Shown: piece after piece, positions 43,601 through 56,397 of the stretch | How positions within the stretch are numbered: position 1 is the stretch's first letter | How the letters are laid out: each line of letters begins with the position of its first letter | NCBI GenBank assembly: GCA_023078555.1 | Contig: CM041196.1 | Span: 2,046,001 to 2,110,000, forward strand | Source of the DNA: Ulva prolifera | Lineage: Eukaryota > Chlorophyta > Ulvophyceae > Ulvales > Ulvaceae | Length of the DNA: 64,000 bases | Reading direction: 5' to 3' | Position numbers and translations under genes: made by a program | The notes under the pieces: generated by a model | The model's database searches: none | The model's input: the letters and a program-made list of their open reading frames with translations, nothing else | What the model was told of the DNA's origin: nothing

Positions 43601-46600
43601 ATGTCGTATCCAACGCTGTACGAGGTATCGCCAGCGGTACCCGCTTCGGAAGACAAGCCGTCTCGGGGGCCTTCATACAAGGCCACAAAGTACAAAACCA
43701 GCCCAGAAGCCCCGACTTCGACGCTGTTTGATACATTTGAAGCCAGCGTGAAGAATCATGGCGATCAGCCTTGCCTCGGCTACAGGCCTATCGATGACAA
43801 GGGCAAAGCAGGAGACTACACATTTATGACATATTCTGAAGTTCAGGCCAAAGTGAAAGCGTTCGCGTCAGCTCTGCACGCAGCCGGGGTCCAGAAGCAG
43901 CAGCGAGTTGCTGTTTTCGGTCAGAACTGTTGCGAATGGATGATTGCAATGCAAGTGCGAGATTAATCAGCCTCTTGGATGGGTTCACTGCTTATGTGAT
44001 GCTGTATCATGCTGGCAGGTCGAGCTGTCATGCCGGTTAACAGTTGGTGTGGGCCAGATCTCTAGACCTGCTCACCTTGCGTCCTGGCCTTGCATATGCA
44101 ACGGAGAGTCACTGTCTAGGGGTTGGAAATGCTTTTGTTGTGTCGGGAGTGTAGCATTCATCTTGTGTCGCACACAGGATATGGCATGCACTGTTTGCGC
44201 TGGTGCCGACAGGTCAACCTGCGGCAGGTACAGTATTCAAGGCAGTACTTAAAAAGTTAACGCGAGGACTGCACATGCACATGGGTTTCTTTTCAAGCTC
44301 TTGATGTACTCAGCCGTGTGACAGGCCACATCCTCCGCATGCCGCGCCACGTCACACTGGTGCTCATTGTTGACGGAAGTGTGCAGGCTTGTAACCGTAT
44401 GGGTTACGAGTGCGTCCCGTTGTACGATACTCTGGGTGAGAATGCGATCGAGTACATCATCGACCACTCCGAGTCAATTTTCCTGGTTATTGCTGCCGCG
44501 AAACTCGACAACTTCGCAGCAGCTCTGCCGAAGCTTACTCAAAAACTCCTCGGCGTGGCATACTGGGGAAATAATGCCAGCTCGGATGCACTCACGGCTA
44601 TTGCTGGCGCTGGCTTTAAGGCCACGCCCTTCGAGGAGCTTGTGGCGAGCGGGGCAGCAGCAGAAGTCCCTGCAGACCCGCCTAAACCCAATGACCTCTG
44701 CACAATCATGTACACTTCCGGCACCACCGGCGATCCTAAGGGGGTGATGTTGTCGCACAGCAGCGTGGTCGCCACCGTGCACGCACTAAAGCTGTTTTTG
44801 TCGAGCAACGACATTATGATTGGCCCAGGTACTCTATCCATTACAAGAGTTTGCTGCACTGTCCTGCCATGCTGCGGGCACGTGCAGGAACAGCCTTGCT
44901 TGTGCTAGCACCTTGCGCAGCTCCCAAATGCTTTCTACAAGCGATCATTCACTCTACACCTGCGCTTGACTGCATCACCTCACACACCATCTACGGCCAC
45001 CTGGCCACATCCCACCACCGGTTCAACAAATGTGCAAACGGGCATTCGCACCCCTATTGCATCATTCAGACGGCTCTGGCAGCATGCAGGCGACCGCATG
45101 CTCTCATACCTTCCCCTCGCGCACATCTTTGACCGCACCTCAGAGGAGATGTTCCTGTCCCTTGGCGCCACCATCGGCTACTGGCAGGGCAGTCTGCCGG
45201 ACCTCGTCGCCGATATCGGTGCCCTCAAGCCGACACAGTTCCACGGCGTGCCCCGCGTGTATGACCGCATCCACAGCCGCATCAAGGAGAAGACCGCCAC
45301 CTCCGGCTGCCTCAAGAGCTTCCTCTTCAAGTGGGCCCAGAGTGCCAAGCTCGCAAAGCTGAAGGCCGGCTTCCCGTCGGCCAAGGCCGCGCCCTTCTGG
45401 GACAAGATCGTGTTCAGCAAGGTGCGTTTCTGTGTGTTGGTACGCCAGCGGTGTCACACCTGTCACCGCCGCCCCGCTCAGCCGGGCGTGATTCCAGCAC
45501 ACCTGCGTCCTGCTTGCGGACGGCACGTGCCCACTGGACGAATCCTGCCGCGTGCGTCCTGCCCATCTTCCCTTCGGAGGCGGCAATCGCCTCCGCCTCC
45601 TGCTGCCGCTGCGCAGATCCATCGGGGATGGGGTCATGCGGCCGGACCGCGCTGCGCGGTCATGTTTCATCGAGCTGGGCTGCCCCTCTCCCCAGTCGTA
45701 CAAGACAATAGCAGCCCTGGTGTGAGACGGTCCCCGGGGGGTGTGCAGATCAAGGCGACACTGGGCGGCAACGTCACGTCGATCGTGTCCGGCGGCGCGC
45801 CCCTCGCGCCACACGTCGAGGAGTTCCTCAAGGTCGCCATGTGCGCCCCCGTCGTCCAGGGCTACGGCCTCACCGAGAGCTGCGCCGCCTCGTTCATCGC
45901 GGAGCCGGACACCATCAGCCACGCCGGCACCGTCGGCCCGCCGATGCCCGTCACCGAGTTTGCGCTCGAGTCGGTGCCGGAGATGAAGTACGATGCCCTC
46001 GGCACCCCCGCCCGCGGCGAGCTGCTGCTGAAGGGTGCCAACCTGTTCAAGGGCTACTACAAGATGAATGACAAGACGGTACGGTGCCTGGTGCTGGTGA
46101 TTGGCTGTGGGAGGCCTCTGTGCGCGCTGCTGACCTACTGCCGGCGGTGTGAAGGGGACTGTACATCAGGGTGTCTGCTGCATCTGGCGGTTGCAAGACG
46201 CTGTACATGGGGGGGGTGGGGGGGGAGGCGGGGCCTGATTCGAGTGATGTCATGTGCCTCGCTGTCTGTGCATGGTGCATCGCGTGTCTGCACTGCCGCA
46301 GCTAGTGAACGATACCACTGTAGCGTGCACCGCCCATGAGCATCGGGAGCCTCGTATCTTATTATGTTTGTTGTCAACTGTGCAATATGGATGCGGTTCC
46401 ATGTGCATCGATGCACATCCCTGTCAGGCGAGCAAGTGCAAGCAACTCTTTAAATACACCACACCACCCATCGGCACCTTGCTCGTCGGCCGGCCTGGCA
46501 CCATGGCTGGCAGCAGCCCTGAAGGCCCAGGCTGTGTGCAGGAGGAGGTGCTGGAGGCGGACGGGTGGTTCCACACGGGGGATATCGCGGAGATCCAGGC

Positions 46601-47401
46601 AGACGGCGCCATCAAGATCATCGACCGCAAGAAGAACATCTTCAAGCTCAGCCAGGGCGAGTACGTGGCGGTGGAGAAGGTGGAGAGCGAGTACAAGAAG
46701 TGCCCCGCCGTCGACCAGATCTGGGTCTACGGTGCGCGCCCATGCTCTCTCCGCGACCGGCACCACCCTCTGCCGTGCCTCATGAACCACCCCACTGGTT
46801 TGCTGGACACGCATGAGCAGGCTGGTAAGGCGGCTACCAGCACTGAGCATTTGCCGCGGTTGCCGGGCTGTCAAAGACAGAAGGACGTCGAGTGGGGCTG
46901 CGCAGGCAGATGCCGTCATCACACGGCGCTGGCTCCGCATGCCCGCGGTGTTCGCAAGCAGCGTCCCTCTGGCTTCACGCAGAACTGCAACGATGCGGGG
47001 GCCGCGGCGTGTATGCTCTGCAGTGCAGTGCGACAGTGAGCGTGACAGGCGGCCGGTGCTGCGCAGGGAACTCGTTCGAGAGCTGCCTCGTGGCGGTCGC
47101 GGTGCCCAACGCCTCGGCGATCAAGGAGTGGGCCGCCGGCGCCGGCGTGCAGACGGAGGACATGGCGGCGCTCTGCGCCGAGGAGGGCGCGCGCGCCATG
47201 GTCCTCTCCGCGCTGCAGGCTCAGGGCAAGGCCTCGAAGCTGCGCGGCTTTGAGATGATCAAGGGGGTGCACCTCTACCCCGAGGAGTTCAGCATCGAGA
47301 AGGACCTCATCACGCCGACATTCAAGCTGCGCCGGCCGCAGCTGCTCGAGTACTTCAAGACGGAGGTCGACGGCATGTACTCGTCGCTGAAGCGCGCGTA
47401 A
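43601..47401 (+). CDS. LACS: Long-chain acyl-CoA synthetase, copy 1
   Basis: Activates long-chain fatty acids to acyl-CoA using ATP, through an acyl-AMP intermediate. Exons: 43601-43954, 44387-44828, 45090-45421, 45749-46078, 46542-46731, 47067-47401; phases all match; 660 residues, the usual length. Motifs: N-terminal RGPSYK block; [22 protein letters not shown]-loop YTSGTTGDPKGV (about 227); [25 protein letters not shown]; and [16 protein letters not shown] with [21 protein letters not shown] (about 494-530), the plant/eukaryotic LACS signature. No C-terminal peroxisome signal (ends SLKRA) and no clear transmembrane anchor, so an ER-associated or cytosolic enzyme is likely. A second copy follows in tandem 1.65 kb downstream with the same exon plan; the two probably arose by local duplication. 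Confidence 0.95.
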
Positions 47402-48124
47402 GCGTGCGCGGTGCGGGCCGCTCGCCGCCGTCAGTGGCACAGCTGCCAGAGGCTCCCTGATGCGGGGCAACCGGGCAGGACGACTGCGCTCGCGGAGCCG
47501 GTGCTTCCCCTGAGTGCAGTGCCCGGGGTGTGGGAAGCGGATGGTGTATGGCAGCTGGTCGGGAGGCTCCCTGGTGCAAAGGGCTGGGATGGGTGAGGGG
47601 GGCCATGCCTGCTGTTGCCCAAGGCAAGAGATCTGTGTTCCTGTCGCCGGTGTTTCACGGTAGACAATCCTCTGGGGTAGTCGAGGGGAGGGTTTGGGGA
47701 GAGTATGCGAGGGCGAAGAGATGGAGTATGGGTGCACGTATTTTGTCAGTTCTGTGGGGGGAGTGTTTTGGAGGATGCCGTCGACCCCTTGAACAGTGTG
47801 TGGCTGTGTATCGTGGCCAAAGTGTGACAACTTGGCCATGGCAAGACCATTTAACTATGGCGAGACTGTTTGGCCATGGTGGTGAGACGAGGCTGTGATG
47901 GTGTATTCTTGTGTCGCACACTGCCGTCCGCTGGTAACAGGGCCTATCATCGAGTTGTGCGTGTCGTTGCTGGGCTGACATCACTACCAGGGCGGTGTCT
48001 GGCCTTTGTTGATCGCAATGTTGCTATTCCAAGCTGTAGGATTGTTTAGTACCCAACAAGCACCACAGCAAGTGCAATGGCAGGAGGCCGGGTGCACTGG
48101 CATGAGCGATCATAGTTCATGCCA

Positions 48125-48129
48125 TGTAA
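48125..48129 (+). terminator. TGTAA at SINE junction, possible LACS 1 poly(A) signal
   Basis: First TGTAA after the stop at 47401, about 720 bases downstream, formed by the base before a SINE piece plus the SINE's GTAAA edge. Confidence 0.35.
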
Positions 48130-48184
48130 AGCAAAGTAAATCTAAATTTACTGAGCCGTATCCTATTGGACATTGACAACTCCG
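48126..48184 (-). mobile_element. SINE 3'-end fragment
   Basis: Matches the tail end of the SINE at 41335 (GTAAATCTAAATTTACTGAG, then TCCTATTGGACATTGACAAC). The box B half is absent, as expected for a 5'-truncated insertion read on the minus strand. Confidence 0.65.
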
Positions 48185-49054
48185 TCATTTAGAAGATGTT
48201 TTGCACAAGTTGTGCTGAAGTGGAAGGGCGAATGGTGAGGGCTCTGCTACCCTGTATGGTGTGGCGTGTATCCTGCACCCCAATCCTACAGGCGGTTCTA
48301 CAAAGATCACTGCTGGATTCCGCGAACTCCCCCCCGCCCCTTCCCTGCGCACGATCAATGCTCGTCTCCACGTGTGGACAGTGCCTCAAGGGCCATGTAC
48401 ATAGGCATCTTCGTGTGTGTATGCAGGCCGACATGTGGTTCATGTCCATTGGGACGATAACAAATCCGGACAGCGGGACTGATCAAGGCAGCAACACCGT
48501 GTACTACCCCTCTGCCTCGACAACTCTGACTCCGAAAGCGGGGCCAAGCGAACATCAACACCCGATACCACAGCATCACCATCGAGACCGACGACATGAA
48601 CGACAAATGAAGTTCACGCACAACAGAGGCACTGTCGTAGAAACTGGGCTGTGCACACATTTGCCGCACCCGTACGTGCCGGCGCCTGTATCTCGAGATA
48701 TGGAGGGGAGACCATACCTGCCATACACGAAACACAATGACGACTCCATGCAGCATTGGTGAACACTACGATGAAAGTCCTGCGTCCAGTCCGTGCAACT
48801 ATGGGACGCTCTGCTTGCAGATTTCGCGGCACTTGGCGAACGCTTTGCATCTCCGGATCCATGCATGCCGACTATAGCGTAAGATAGGTCGTTCCGCAAG
48901 TACCCATTAGATACTACCCAGCAAGAGTTGACAATGCAGACGCATTGATGGCAGGCGATGCTCCAGCGAAATTAAGCAGAGGTTGAGCTGTACACTGACA
49001 TTCCGGATGTTGTTCGCTGCACAAGACTGGCTTGCGTAACAAGTACAAGAAGGC

Positions 49055-52000
49055 ATGGTTTATCCGTATCTTTACGACACAGCACAGCCTTCACCTGCTG
49101 TCGGAGACAAGCCCTCACGCAGCGCTTCATACAGGACTAAGCTATACTCTGATGACGTCGACGCACCGGCGTCGACGCTTTTCGAGCTGTTCCGGGCCAG
49201 CGTCAAGGCAAATGCAGACCTGCCAGCGTTGGGATACAGGCCCATCGATGGCGAAGGAACGCCGGGAAAGTACAAATTTTTCACATATCAAGAGACAGCG
49301 GTGAAGGTTCATGCAGTGGCTTCCGCTCTGCACCACGCAGGCGTGCAGAAAGGCCAGCGCGTTGGAGTGTACGGCCAGAATAGCTGCGAATGGATGATCA
49401 TACTGCAGGTGCTCGACACTAACGTCTCTCACAGACGCCATATGTACCGAGCTCAAGATAGATGTCGCCAATTCGCGGCCAAGTGGGCCGAGGCATGGTG
49501 CTGACTGGCGTAGTACCGAGGCCTCGGCGCGTCAGTGGCAGCTCAGCAACGCTAGCTTTACAAATGACGTGCGAGACCGCATGCAGGCCTGCAGCCGGAT
49601 GGGCTACGTGCTCGTTCCTCTGTACGACACACTCGGCGAAACAGCGGTCGAGTACATCATCGATCACTCCGAGACCGTGTACCTCGCTGTCTCCGCCTCC
49701 AAGCTCCCGCAGCTCGCAGCGGCCTTCCCGCTGCTGAAGACGCCGCAGCGCCTCCTCGGGGTCACGGTCTGGGGCGGCGCCGCTGACGTCGGCGCCACAA
49801 CAGCGATGCTCAAGTCAGGCACGACAGTCACTCCGTTCGAGGAGCTCTTGTCGAGCGGTGAGGGCCCCGCAGCGGTTCCGGCGAACCCCCCGACACCGGC
49901 AGACCTCAGCACAATCATGTACACTTCCGGCACGACCGGCCACCCAAAGGGCGTGATGCTGACACACGCGAGCATCGCCGCCACCGTGGCGTCCTTGCGG
50001 CAGTACCTCCGCGCACACAACGTCGCCCTTGGCTCCGGTGTGGCCCCCTCGCATGAACTGCACGCATGTGCTACGGCGTGCTCAGCCGGTAGTAAAGTAA
50101 AGTAAATCCAAATTTACTTTAGTAGTGGGCGGCAGGCCCCCGCCCTCGCCGTCCCTGCGCGTGCGACCGCCCATACACGCGACCCGCCCCATGCGACGCG
50201 CGGCAGGCATGTGTAAAGTACAGTAAGGTAAATCTAAATTTACTGAGCCGTATCCTATGGGACATTGACAACTCAGAGACAACGGGACCACATATGCTGA
50301 AGGAGTAGACCACCTGGAAACCCCCCTCAGACGACTGTATGCAACTCACAGGGCCTCCTCCTGTGCTTAGCGAGGTGGTCACGTACGGCCGTTTCGATTC
50401 CCCAAAGCGCACGCAGAATCGAACACCCATGACCTCCTGAAACGCAGGGGGTAGGTTTAAATCCGTCCTCAGCCCATTGGACCCTCAATACTTTGTGTAC
50501 ATGTGAAGCAAATGCAAGTGCTTGTGTATTCATTTCACCACCTCCTCATTGAACAACCGAGACACATGCCGGAGCGCGCAAAACGTGGTCCGCCTTATTC
50601 CGAGTCAATTCCTCGCGATTGACGTGGTCAGATTCCTGAGCCACTGTGAATGTACCATGGCTCTTGTGCACAAGCGGGGCCAGAACGCCGCAGACGACAC
50701 GCCCACCAGTCGCGAGGCTGCACCCCTGCCCCGGCGAGCAACTGCTGCAGCCAGCCGCACATTCAGCCTCGTCACATGCGACTGCGCCAAAGGTGTCGGG
50801 CCAGAAGGCGTTGCGGCGTCGGCAGCCAGTTCAGTCCTTCTCGGCCAGGGCCATACAGTGCACCTCCGGATTTCAAATCTCCGGTCCAGCGCCGGTGCGA
50901 CATGGCTGGGTCACTGCTTCACGGCTGTCACCTCACACGCACGCCCAGGAGCAGGACTGAACAGGACTGAGGCGTGTGCGCCGGTGCCGTGTGGCCGTGT
51001 ATGAGCGTGTGGGTGCTCATTCGAAAGAGACTCGTTTGTTGTGTTTGTCTACTCCCGTTCACTGTTCTGCAATTCGTCCAGGAGCCACCCATCACCAGGC
51101 GCGGCGACTGCGCAACTTCATCGCCAAGGGGGGGTGCGAAGCACGGCGACTGCCAATAACGAATCATAGCGTTGCAACAGGCGACACCCCGCAGTCCACC
51201 TGTAGCTGGCCAGTGAAGATGCGTGTGCTCCACTAACACAGGGGTGCTGCTGCTGCTGCCGCGGGTCTGCGGCGGCTACCGGTGGCGTGGGCATCCCTGT
51301 CCTTGTGTTAGCCGCACCCCTGCGGTGCTGCCCGTCTCCCCAACGGTGTCCTTGTAACACAGGGGTTGCGGAGAATGTCGCATCGCCGGGCCCAATCACA
51401 CAGAACACTTCCAGACACCGCCATGGACCAGCTGTACCCGACATGTCTAGGCCAGGCATAGGGTGCTGGCATGCCAGACAACACAGCAGACGGACCAGAC
51501 ACAAAACATGTATGCATGACCAGACCAGCCATGTACGCATGACCAGACACGCACCAGGCACCAGCTTTAATTTCTGGGTGGTAGCCCTACAAATGCTGCC
51601 GGGCAGGCAGCCGCATGCTGTCCTCCCTGAAGCTAGCTATAGGGCAGCCCTATCCATGCTGCAAGGCAACGTAACGCTGCCGCGCAGGGGACCGCATGCT
51701 GTCCTACCTCCCCCTCGCACACATCTTTGACCGCATCATGGAGGAGGCCTTCCTCTCCGCCGGCGCCGCCATCGGCTACTGGCGCGGCAGCCTCCCCGGC
51801 CTCATCGCCGACGCACAGGCCCTCAGGCCGACGCAGTTCCACGGTGTGCCCCGCGTGTTCGAACGCATCTATGCCAGTGTCCAGGACAAGCTCCGCGCAC
51901 CGGGCTTCCTCAAAAAGGCGCTGTTCAACTGGGCGTACTCGAGCAAGCTGGCGCGGCTGCGGGCCGGCGTGCCGTCGGGCAAGGCGGCGCCGATGTGGGA

Positions 52001-54193
52001 CGCCGTCATGTTCAGCAAGGTGCGGTTTCGCTCCGGGGCGCGTGTGCATGCTCAGGGATATGTGCGTTGCAATTGGAGCGCAAAAGCAATGACAGGAATG
52101 CATGCTTTATCAGCGCCTTGCATCCTTTTATGCAGCGACTTATGCGCTGAGGCGCTTAGACCATGAATGTTACAAGGTCACACATGTGGCTGGCCTTGTG
52201 AAATTGGGGTCATCCAGATGCATGCTCATTGAAAAAGTTTGTGCACTGAGGTCTGTGAAGCATGTGAGTCAGGAACCGTGCGTTCTAGCATCACGCCATG
52301 CAACGATCACTTTGTCTTCTCATGCCTCAATTCAATGCCCATGGTGTTAAACACAATGTACGTTGAATTGAGCCTGTCAACTAGCTCTCCACATCAACGC
52401 CTGTCACAAAGAGCCGCCATGAACCCGAGTGCAGACCCGGAGTTCACCGACCACAATCACTCCAGTGACCACAATTCAGCCCAACGGATATGTGAGATGC
52501 CACCGCACGAGTTCCGTGTGTGCAGGTCAAGATGGTGCTGGGCGGCGAGGTGCGGTGGGTGGTCAGCGGCGGCGCGCCACTCGCACCACACATCGAGGAG
52601 TTCCTGCGCGTCATCCTCTGCGCGCCGGTCGTGCAAGGCTTCGGCCTGACCGAGACGTGCGGGGCGTCGTTCATCGCCGTGCCGGACGAGCCCGCGCAAC
52701 TCGCGACGATCGGCCCGCCGCTGCCCGTCGTCGAGTTTGCGCTCGAGTCGGTGCCGGAGATGTCGTATGACGCGCAGGGGGCGCCGGCGCGGGGGGAGCT
52801 GCTGATGCGCGGCGCGTGTGTGTTTGATGGGTACTACAAGCAGCCAGCACAGACGGTGTGCCTCAAACTGAAACAAAGTAACATACATGTGGGCGTTGTG
52901 TCGCAAAGTTTGCGTCCACACACAGACCATGGCCAGAGGCTGATGCCACGTCGCCTGACTGAGGATATCGATGTTCGCAACTGGTGGTGCCGCTAGGAAC
53001 TGTACGTGCGCCTGCCTCCGCCCGTGTTGGTGCCGGCCAGGAGGGGCGGCAGGGCGACGGGCTGCTCCATCTCTGCGGGCGCCGCTGGCGGTGGCACTCC
53101 AGAGCGCAAGATGTGGCCTAGCGTGACGCACGTGGGGTGTATTGTGGGGCAGGTACCGGTGACGACATCTCACGCAGTTTCTTCTGCTGTGTTTGATTTG
53201 AAACGACAGAAGAACAACAGAAAAGCGTTCACGCTCACGTCAACCGACCATGGCTGCTGTGCGGTGACATGTGATGCTGTTAGACTTGAAGGCTCGGGCT
53301 GTGTGCAGGAGGAGGTGCTGGAGGCAGACGGGTGGTTCCACACGGGGGACATCGCAGAGATCCAGGCAGACGGCGCCATCAAGATCATCGACCGCAAGAA
53401 GAACATCTTCAAGCTCAGCCAGGGCGAATACGTGGCGGTGGAGAAGGTGGAGAGCGAGTACAAGAAGTGCCCTGCCATTGATCAGATCTGGGTCTACGGT
53501 GAGCGCCTGCTACAAGTACCCCTCCTCCACCATCGTCACACTCTGCTGTGGCGTCTCCACAAAAGCCACAACACTCTGCTGACGCACGCACCGTCAGCTT
53601 GCTAGCCACACCAGCAGAACCCCAGTACATGGGTCTGCATGGAGCAGGGACCGGACAAGTCGCACACCTCAAGACCACGGACGCAGCCAGCCCTTGTCGC
53701 ACCGCATGGCACCAACACCATGCTCATCCTGTGCACCCACAGCTCGTTACGCTTCTCGTGACCACGTGAAGCATTACAATGCTGAGGTGATCAGCACGGC
53801 TTGAGCTGCAGGAGAATGCGCTGCCGAACATCGAACAGCCGGCTCCGTGCGTGTGCAGGCGACTCCTTCAAGTCGTGCCTGGTCGCGGTCGCGGTTCCCA
53901 ATCGCAGCCGCCTGGAGGAGTGGGCCGCAGCAGAGGGCCAGGCGGGGGGGGACTATACGGCGCTGTGCGGCGACGCGGCAGCGCGCGCGCACGTGCTGGC
54001 GGCGCTGCAGGCCCAGGCCGCCGCATCCGCGCTGCGTCGGTTCGAGACGGTGCGCGGGGTGCGCCTCCACCCGGAGGACTTCGCCGCGGGAGGGCTGGAG
54101 CTCGTGACGCCGACGTTCAAGCTGCGCCGGCCGCAGCTGCTTGAGCACTTCCAGGCGGACGTCGATGTGATGTATAAGGAGCTTTCGATGTAG
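49055..54193 (+). CDS. LACS: Long-chain acyl-CoA synthetase, copy 2
   Basis: Tandem paralogue of the gene at 43601, same reaction. Exons: 49055-49408, 49587-50037, 51688-52019, 52526-52855, 53309-53498, 53859-54193; 663 residues. Exons 1, 3, 4, 5 and 6 have exactly the same lengths as in copy 1; exon 2 is nine bases longer. Motifs: [39 protein letters not shown] (about 230), [62 protein letters not shown]. It ends MYKELSM, so no peroxisomal signal. Exon 5 is almost identical to copy 1 while other exons are clearly diverged. Intron 2 is long (1,650 bases) because it has taken up a full SINE, a SINE piece and a LINE tail. Both copies look intact. Confidence 0.95.
50092..50123 (-). mobile_element. 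SINE tail fragment in LACS 2 intron 2
   Basis: GTAAAGTAAAGTAAATCC followed by AAATTTAC: only the tail and first bases of the SINE body, 90 bases before a full copy in the same orientation. Confidence 0.55.
50213..50470 (-). mobile_element. tRNA-like SINE, full copy 2, in LACS 2 intron 2
   Basis: About 258 bases, aligned end to end with the copy at 41335-41585. Includes the box B-like GTTCGATTC, the GGGGGGTTTCCAGGTGG body and the TTTAC tail, antisense to the host gene. No clear target-site duplication could be drawn by eye. Confidence 0.72.
51237..51366 (+). mobile_element. LINE tail insertion in LACS 2 intron 2
   Basis: TAACACAGGGGT is repeated directly (the copies CACAGGGGT at 51237-51245 and 51358-51366, each preceded by TAA) around a 112-base segment with GCGGTGCTGCCCG and the end GTGTCCTTGTAA. 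Same family tail as at 37602 and 33075-34027. Confidence 0.68.
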
Positions 54194-54280
54194 AGGCGGG
54201 CCTGCTTGTTACAGGGTCGGACCTGGGATGTAGAGGCGGGCCATGGGCGAGGCCTGAATGCTGGCTCGGGGACTCAGATA

Positions 54281-54285
54281 TGTAA
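54281..54285 (+). terminator. TGTAA at SINE junction, likely LACS 2 poly(A) signal
   Basis: First TGTAA after the stop at 54193, 87 bases downstream, at the edge of the SINE piece at 54282. The distance is typical for an algal 3' end. Confidence 0.5.
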
Positions 54286-54365
54286 ATCAAAGTAAATCTG
54301 AATTTACTGAGCCGTATCCTGTTGGACATTGACAACTCCGAATTAACGGGACTACATATGCCGAT
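54282..54365 (-). mobile_element. SINE 3'-end fragment after LACS 2
   Basis: Matches 84 bases of the SINE tail and body (GTAAATCTGAATTTACTGAG, then GACAACTCCGAATTA), then diverges. Confidence 0.65.
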
Positions 54366-56248
54366 GTATGTGTACATATATACCTCGTCGAAAGTAGTGC
54401 CAGTGCTGCACTGCGCTGTAGTCATGGGCGAGCAGGGTAGCGTAGTAGTCATGGACGAGCAAGGTAGCGTAGGGACGCGGCTGTGGGGCTGTGAGGATGT
54501 GAGGCATCCAGTGTGGCTCTGCCGCCCATAACTGCTGAGTAGGTGTGACACGCAACACATAAACGCAACGATGTACGAGCTGCAGTGCACTGTCGAACTC
54601 GAACACATCTCGAGTGCAGAACCGTATATGCCTCTGCACATCAGCTTGCGATGGAGGTTTCAGTCTGCACATGGTGTGACGCAGAGCTGTAGGGAAGTTG
54701 CTGGAGCCTTGCACGGCACGGGGTGGCCCTCTGATAAGTCTGAGGATATTTGAAAGAACCATTACAGCAGAAACAAGCCCGAGGATTTATAAAGTCACAG
54801 ATGTGTCATAGTAAATGCACTGTTCTCTGTGTAACACAGAATAAAGGCCTCCCGGTAATCACCTACGCCAGAGTCACTCGCCCTAGTGCGAGCGGCACAT
54901 ATCATTCGCTGCCCCCGGAGCACTCCTCGCAGACTGGCACGCTGCAGAATCCATGGTAGTTGGACAGAGTGGCATCGCGCGTTCAATGGTCGCGAGGCGG
55001 TCCAAATGACAATTGAGACGTTGCGTGGCATACAAGCTGGTGCCAGCAACAGAGGCTGCACATTGGCAATTTTGGCGGGCCAATAGTTGACCCTTACCCC
55101 ATCATGATGTGACATCAGTGTTGCGGGCACCCAAGCAATGTAGCTTTTGTGTCTCACCCCGCTCAAACATGCAGTACCTCAACATTTGTTGCACAGCGGT
55201 TCGCCGGCGTCACCTCGACACAGAGCTGCGGATATAAACACAGGATCGTTGGTTTACGTCGATCTATAATCCCCACACCATGATCCAACACGACGATCGC
55301 CTTAAGGCGCCCCGGCTCCATTTTGGCCTGTGGCATGTGGCGAGCATGCCAAGCTGACATTGCAAACAAAATTGTGAACCACACCTTCTGAACGGGAAAT
55401 CGGGCAGCCTACAAGCATTGTTGATAATGTGTCGGTCAAGCTGAGGTGCTTGCACCCCCGCCGCCAATTGGGCAGCTGTTGCAGTGGTTACGTCTTGCAT
55501 GACAGGCTGGGAGGCAGCGGCAAGCCGTTCAGTGCCAGGGCGTCCCTGTTCAAAGCGGGTGGACGCATTGCGTCCCTCGTCGGTCTGGGTGGCCTCAACA
55601 CACTGAGGTACACATCAAGAGCTCAATGGCCAACATCCTGAAGCCCACATGTATCAAGCCGTAATTGCCCACGCCACCTATGCAGTGACGACAACAGTGC
55701 GCCGCATGCATGCCATCGATCGCATCACAACTGCTCCGACCTGCTCCAGCCTAGTTCATCCACAAATCTCTGATCTGGCAGCTATACAATGAACCTCACC
55801 AATGCATGTATCGGACGGCACGCTGGGTGCTATGAGCACCAGCAGCTGTGAGCACTGCAGCCCATACACGCTGCTGCTGCCATGACTAGGACAAATTTCG
55901 ACTTGCCACAAGGCGACAGCATGGCCTTGGCCAGCGCGCCTCAGCCCACTCAGGAGCGCTTCACTATGAGCGAAAGCACTGGTCCCCTGTTCAACTCTCC
56001 CACGCTGCCCCGGCTGCACACTAGGGTCTCGCGGCTGATATGCTGGGCTCCACACCGGTGGCATCATCTGTGTGCATATCGCAGCTGTGCGCCTAATCTG
56101 TACAGTTCAGCAATCGTCGCGACTGCAGACAGAGGCGCAGGGGCAACGTGCGGACTCAATGCCCCCACCAGCAGCACGCCACGAGCTGCACCGGCGCGGC
56201 TGCGGGCTGCTCACCCAGCTGGACACCGCCACGGGGGCGTGGGACCGC

Positions 56249-56253
56249 TTACA
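56249..56253 (-). terminator. TGTAA poly(A) signal of Derlin gene (minus strand)
   Basis: Reads TGTAA on the minus strand, 145 bases past the Derlin stop at 56398. Confidence 0.5.
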
Positions 56254-56397
56254 GGCGTTCCTGTCGGGGCTGCGCAGGTCCCAGAACGCAGCAGCGCCTG
56301 CCGGGCCGATCTCCCTACAGGTCCCAGGCCGTATGCCGCGAGGCGCCGCGCGCCCGCACAGGGGATGCATGCGGTCACAGCGGATACATAGACGCCA

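Larger units (their letters stand above)
47402..49054. other. Spacer between the two LACS genes
   Basis: 3' UTR of copy 1 and promoter of copy 2. Only a 3'-end SINE piece at 48126 and unsupported open frames are seen. The first TGTAA after the copy 1 stop is at 48125. Confidence 0.5.
54194..56397. other. Spacer between LACS 2 and Derlin genes
   Basis: 3' UTR of LACS 2 on the left and minus-strand 3' UTR of the Derlin gene on the right. No supported gene in between. Confidence 0.45.
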
